Source: Bacteroidales bacterium
Lineage (GTDB): Bacteria; Bacteroidota; Bacteroidia; Bacteroidales; UBA932
Direction of reading: 5' to 3'
Assembly (NCBI GenBank): GCA_017615435.1
Contig: JAGAAF010000017.1
Location: 1 to 24,728 of the forward strand
Length of the DNA: 24,728 nucleotides
Part shown: in pieces, positions 21,544 through 24,728 of the stretch
How positions within the stretch are numbered: position 1 is the stretch's first letter
Layout of the letters: each line of letters starts with the position of its first letter
Position numbers and translations under genes: made by a program
The notes under the pieces: generated by a model
The model's database searches: none
Told to the model about the DNA's origin: nothing
The model's input: only the letters and a program-made list of their open reading frames with translations

Positions 21544-24500
21544 CTAAAGTTCGTTGAGCTCGTCAACCGTCTCGTCACCGCGACCGACCACGATATCCTG
21601 GTAGTCCTTGAGACCGGTACCTGCCGGGATGAGGTGACCGCAGATGACGTTCTCCTTCAGACCCTCGAGATGGTCCACGCGGCCGCGGATGGCGGCTTCG
21701 CTAAGCACCTTGGTGGTCTCCTGGAAGGAGGCGGCGGAGATGAAGCTGTTAGTGCGGAGAGCTGCGCGGGTGATACCCTGGAGGATCAGAGTTGCAGTTG
21801 CGGGCCTTGCGTCGCGCGCGGCCATAACCTGCAGACCCTGCCTCTGGAGGGACTCGTTCTCGCTGCGGAGCTCACGCGCTCCGATGATCTGACCTTCGGT
21901 GTACTTCTCCGAACTGCCAGGGTTCTCGATGACGTACTTGCCGTAGATGGCATCGTTCACATCCATAAAATGCATCTTGTCCACGAGTTCCTCGTCGAGG
22001 AATTCGGTGTCACCCGGATTGGTGATCTGGACCTTGCGCATCATCTGGCGGACGATGATCTCGAAGTGCTTGTCGTTGATCTTCACACCCTGGAGGCGGT
22101 ACACGGCCTGAACCTCGTTCACGATGTATTCCTGAGCCTTCACAGGTCCGAGGATGCGGAGGATGTCGCTAGGCGACACACCGCCGTCGGACAGCGGAGT
22201 ACCGGCCTTCACGTAATCGTCTTCCTGCACAAGGATCTGCTTGGTCAGAGGAACAAGATAACGCTTCTCGAGACCTGAGCGGTTCTTGACGATGATCTCG
22301 CGGTTACCCCTCTTGATGGTGCCCATAATAACCTGACCGTTGATTTCGGAGAGGGTTGCGGGGCTGGCCGAAGGGTTGCGGGCCTCGAAGAGTTCGGTGA
22401 CTCGAGGGAGACCTCCCGTGATATCGTTTGCCTTGCCGAATGCGCGAGGGATCTTGATGATCACGTCGCCGACCTTGACGTCTGCTCCGTCCTCCACCAT
22501 TACGTGCGCTCCCACAGGAAGGTTGTACTGCTTGAGGATGTTGCCTTCTGCGTCCACGAGGTCTACGGCAGGGTTCTTCGTCTTGTCCTTGGACTCGATG
22601 ATAACCTTATCGTTCGATGCGGAGAATTCGTCTGCTGCGTCCTTGCGGAAAGTAACACCTTCGACCAGGTTCTCGAAGCGGAGCTTACCGGCGGTCTCCA
22701 CGATGGTGGTAGCGTTGTAAGCATCCCACTCGCAGATCCTGTCGCCCTTCTTCACCTTGTCGCCATCCTTGAAGTACAGAACTGATCCGTACGGGATGTC
22801 GTAATGTGAATAGGTCATTCCGGTGGTGGCGTCCACGATGCTGAGCTCGGTCATACGGCCGACGACCACAGTCTCCTTGACGCCGTCTTCGCTCTCGCGC
22901 TCGATGGTACGGAGTTCCTGGAACTTCAGCACACCGTCGTACTTCGAATCGATGCTCGAATCGGCACCGGCCGAAGATGCGGTACCACCGACGTGGAAGG
23001 TACGCAGAGTAAGCTGGGTACCAGGCTCACCGATGGACTGCGCGGCGATAACGCCCACAACCTCTCCCTTCTCAACCATACGGCTGGTAGCGAGGTTGCG
23101 GCCGTAGCACTTAGCGCAGACGCCCTTGCGGCTTTCGCAGGTCAGAACCGAACGGATCTCCACGCTCTCGATAGGGAGCTTGTCGATGAGTTCGGCCTGG
23201 GCCTCGCGGATCTCGTCGCCCGCGTGGACTATGAGTTCGCCGGTCAGAGGGTTGATGATATCGTGTACCGAAGTACGTCCGAGGATACGCTCGCCGAGAG
23301 ACTCGACCACCGAATCCTTGTCCTTGATGGCTGTTGCCACGAGGCCACGGAGGGTGCCGCAGTCTTCTTCGTTGATGATGACGTCGTGTGAGACGTCCAC
23401 CAGACGGCGGGTCAGGTAACCTGCATCCGCAGTCTTAAGAGCGGTATCGGCAAGACCCTTACGGGCACCGTGGGTTCCGATGAAGTACTCGAGCACCGTC
23501 ATTCCTTCCTTAAGGTTGGAAATAATAGGGTTCTCGATAATGTCAGCTCCCGAACCACCGGCCTTCTGAGGTTTCGCCATAAGTCCACGCATACCGCAGA
23601 GCTGTTTGATCTGCTGGGTGGATCCACGGGCGCCGGAGTCGAGCATCATAAACACGGGGTTGAAGCCCTGCTGGTCTGCGGAGATCTGCTTGCCCACGAT
23701 CTTCGTGAGGTCGTTGTCCACCGCCGACCAGAGGTCGACCACCTTGTTGTAACGCTCCTGGTTGGTGATGAAGCCCATTGCGAAGTTACCCTTGATCTCG
23801 TCGATCTTCTTGTAAGCGTTCGCAACGAGGGTCTTCTTCTCCTCAGGGATGATCACGTCGCCGAGGTTGAAGGAGATACCTGCACGGAAGGCCTGGTAGT
23901 AACCGAGGTTCTTGATGTCATCGAGGAACTGCGCTGTACGGGTCACACCGGTGTTCTTGATAACGTTGGTGATGATCGTACGGAGCTGCTTCTTTCCGAT
24001 GAGTTCGTTCACGAACGGGACCTCGTCCGGCACATACTGGTTGACCATAATGCGGCCGGCTGTGGTTTTCACCATCTCGAAGCCTTTGCTTGCGTCGTTC
24101 TTGTCCTTCGGAAGACGGACATTCACGAGGGCGTGCATTTCTATCTTCTTGTTGTCGAGGGCGATGATCACATCCTCCGGTCCGTAGAAGTTCAGGCCTT
24201 CGCCGAGGGCGCCGGGGCGCACCTTGGTGATGTAATAAAGGCCGAGAACCATATCCTGCGAAGGAACCGTGATAGGGGCGCCGTTGGCAGGGTTAAGGAT
24301 GTTCTGCGAACCGAGCATAAGGAGCTGGGCCTCCATCACTGCGGCGTTGCCGAGCGGGAGGTGCACTGCCATCTGGTCACCGTCGAAGTCGGCGTTGAAA
24401 GCCGTACAGGCGAGAGGGTGGAGCTGGATGGCCTTGCCTTCGATCATTCGCGGCTGGAAAGCCTGGATACCGAGCCTGTGCAGGGTAGGTGCACGGTTGA

Positions 24501-24728
24501 GGAGCACCGGGTGACCCTTCATCACGTTCTCAAGGATGTCCCAGATAACCGGATCCTTGCGGTCCACGATCTTCTTCGCGGACTTGACCGTCTTCACGAT
24601 ACCGCGCTCGATGAGCTTGCGGATTATGAACGGCTTATAGAGCTCGGCCGCCATAAACTTAGGCAGACCGCATTCGTGCATATTGAGCTCAGGACCCACG
24701 ACGATAACCGAACGTGCGGAGTAGTCCA
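21544..24728 (-). CDS. rpoC: DNA-directed RNA polymerase subunit beta' (N-terminus beyond window)
   Basis: About 1060 residues of the C-terminal three quarters of beta', the catalytic subunit of RNA polymerase. The frame runs open into the window edge ([14 protein letters not shown]...), so the N-terminal part, with the first zinc site, is missing here. The catalytic Mg motif NADFDGD is at 24396-24376. The bridge-helix/trigger-loop region follows ([30 protein letters not shown]). The second zinc site reads [15 protein letters not shown], and the C-terminal region ends [13 protein letters not shown]. Upstream should be rpoB. The TAG at 21546-21544 is followed by two hairpins. Confidence 0.97.
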   Translation of the reverse strand, partial: DYSARSVIVVGPELNMHECGLPKFMAAELYKPFIIRKLIERGIVKTVKSAKKIVDRKDPVIWDILENVMKGHPVLLNRAPTLHRLGIQAFQPRMIEGKAIQLHPLACTAFNADFDGDQMAVHLPLGNAAVMEAQLLMLGSQNILNPANGAPITVPSQDMVLGLYYITKVRPGALGEGLNFYGPEDVIIALDNKKIEMHALVNVRLPKDKNDASKGFEMVKTTAGRIMVNQYVPDEVPFVNELIGKKQLRTIITNVIKNTGVTRTAQFLDDIKNLGYYQAFRAGISFNLGDVIIPEEKKTLVANAYKKIDEIKGNFAMGFITNQERYNKVVDLWSAVDNDLTKIVGKQISADQQGFNPVFMMLDSGARGSTQQIKQLCGMRGLMAKPQKAGGSGADIIENPIISNLKEGMTVLEYFIGTHGARKGLADTALKTADAGYLTRRLVDVSHDVIINEEDCGTLRGLVATAIKDKDSVVESLGERILGRTSVHDIINPLTGELIVHAGDEIREAQAELIDKLPIESVEIRSVLTCESRKGVCAKCYGRNLATSRMVEKGEVVGVIAAQSIGEPGTQLTLRTFHVGGTASSAGADSSIDSKYDGVLKFQELRTIERESEDGVKETVVVGRMTELSIVDATTGMTYSHYDIPYGSVLYFKDGDKVKKGDRICEWDAYNATTIVETAGKLRFENLVEGVTFRKDAADEFSASNDKVIIESKDKTKNPAVDLVDAEGNILKQYNLPVGAHVMVEDGADVKVGDVIIKIPRAFGKANDITGGLPRVTELFEARNPSASPATLSEINGQVIMGTIKRGNREIIVKNRSGLEKRYLVPLTKQILVQEDDYVKAGTPLSDGGVSPSDILRILGPVKAQEYIVNEVQAVYRLQGVKINDKHFEIIVRQMMRKVQITNPGDTEFLDEELVDKMHFMDVNDAIYGKYVIENPGSSEKYTEGQIIGARELRSENESLQRQGLQVMAARDARPATATLILQGITRAALRTNSFISAASFQETTKVLSEAAIRGRVDHLEGLKENVICGHLIPAGTGLKDYQDIVVGRGDETVDELNEL

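Noticed and set aside
21360..21557. Plus-strand ORF reading through repeat R3 and the rpoC terminator
   Set aside because: Its sequence is made of repeat arms and terminator stem, with no independent coding signal.

Overview
The window looks like a chromosomal core region of a moderately high-GC member of the Bacteroidales (gut Bacteroidota type). This rests on protein style (RecJ, RluB with an Arg/Gly/His-rich N-terminal extension, a ~900-residue type IIA topoisomerase A subunit, CysRS with KMGKS, WG-repeat and TM2 secreted proteins) and on three identical copies of ATTATATTTG, which fits the Bacteroidota -7 promoter element TAnnTTTG. No tRNA, rRNA, CRISPR array or classical IS was seen. No gene-free stretch exceeds 300 bases; the longest, 2032-2263, holds two tandem hairpins and a promoter.

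Layout. (1) 2-2031, plus strand: three closely spaced genes of unknown role: a 5'-truncated ORF, a secreted WG-repeat protein and a small secreted protein. (2) 2264-12678, plus strand: a nine-gene co-directional run with gaps of 8 nt or less: exbB-exbD-tonB-like energy transducer, rluB, era, topoisomerase subunit A (parC), aroK, recJ, lysS. (3) 12661-15598, minus strand: a tightly overlapping five-gene run of envelope proteins (TM2 protein, LolA-like protein, secreted YidD-like protein, and two related TPR/membrane proteins), ending tail-to-tail inside the lysS 3' end. (4) 15752-20330, minus strand: a housekeeping operon folD-cysS-xth-trmH/spoU-aroE. (5) 20363-21467: a gene for an HUH/Y1-type REP-associated transposase-like protein (RAYT) with an 80-bp double-hairpin repeat on each side; a third copy lies at 15665-15744. 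(6) 21478-24728, minus strand: the 3' three quarters of rpoC with a strong terminator.

Most interesting signal. The RAYT gene and its GGCGAG-N14-CTCGCC double-hairpin repeats form a domesticated-transposase/REP-type system. Two of the three copies are 77/80 identical by hand alignment, and both sit in the same orientation just upstream of an ATTATATTTG promoter: one for the RAYT gene itself, one for the envelope operon. The third copy supplies the last codons and the stop codon of the RAYT gene. A second candidate system is the five-gene envelope operon built around an exported YidD-like protein.

All gene calls come from reading translations and motifs by eye. No database search or folding calculation was run.
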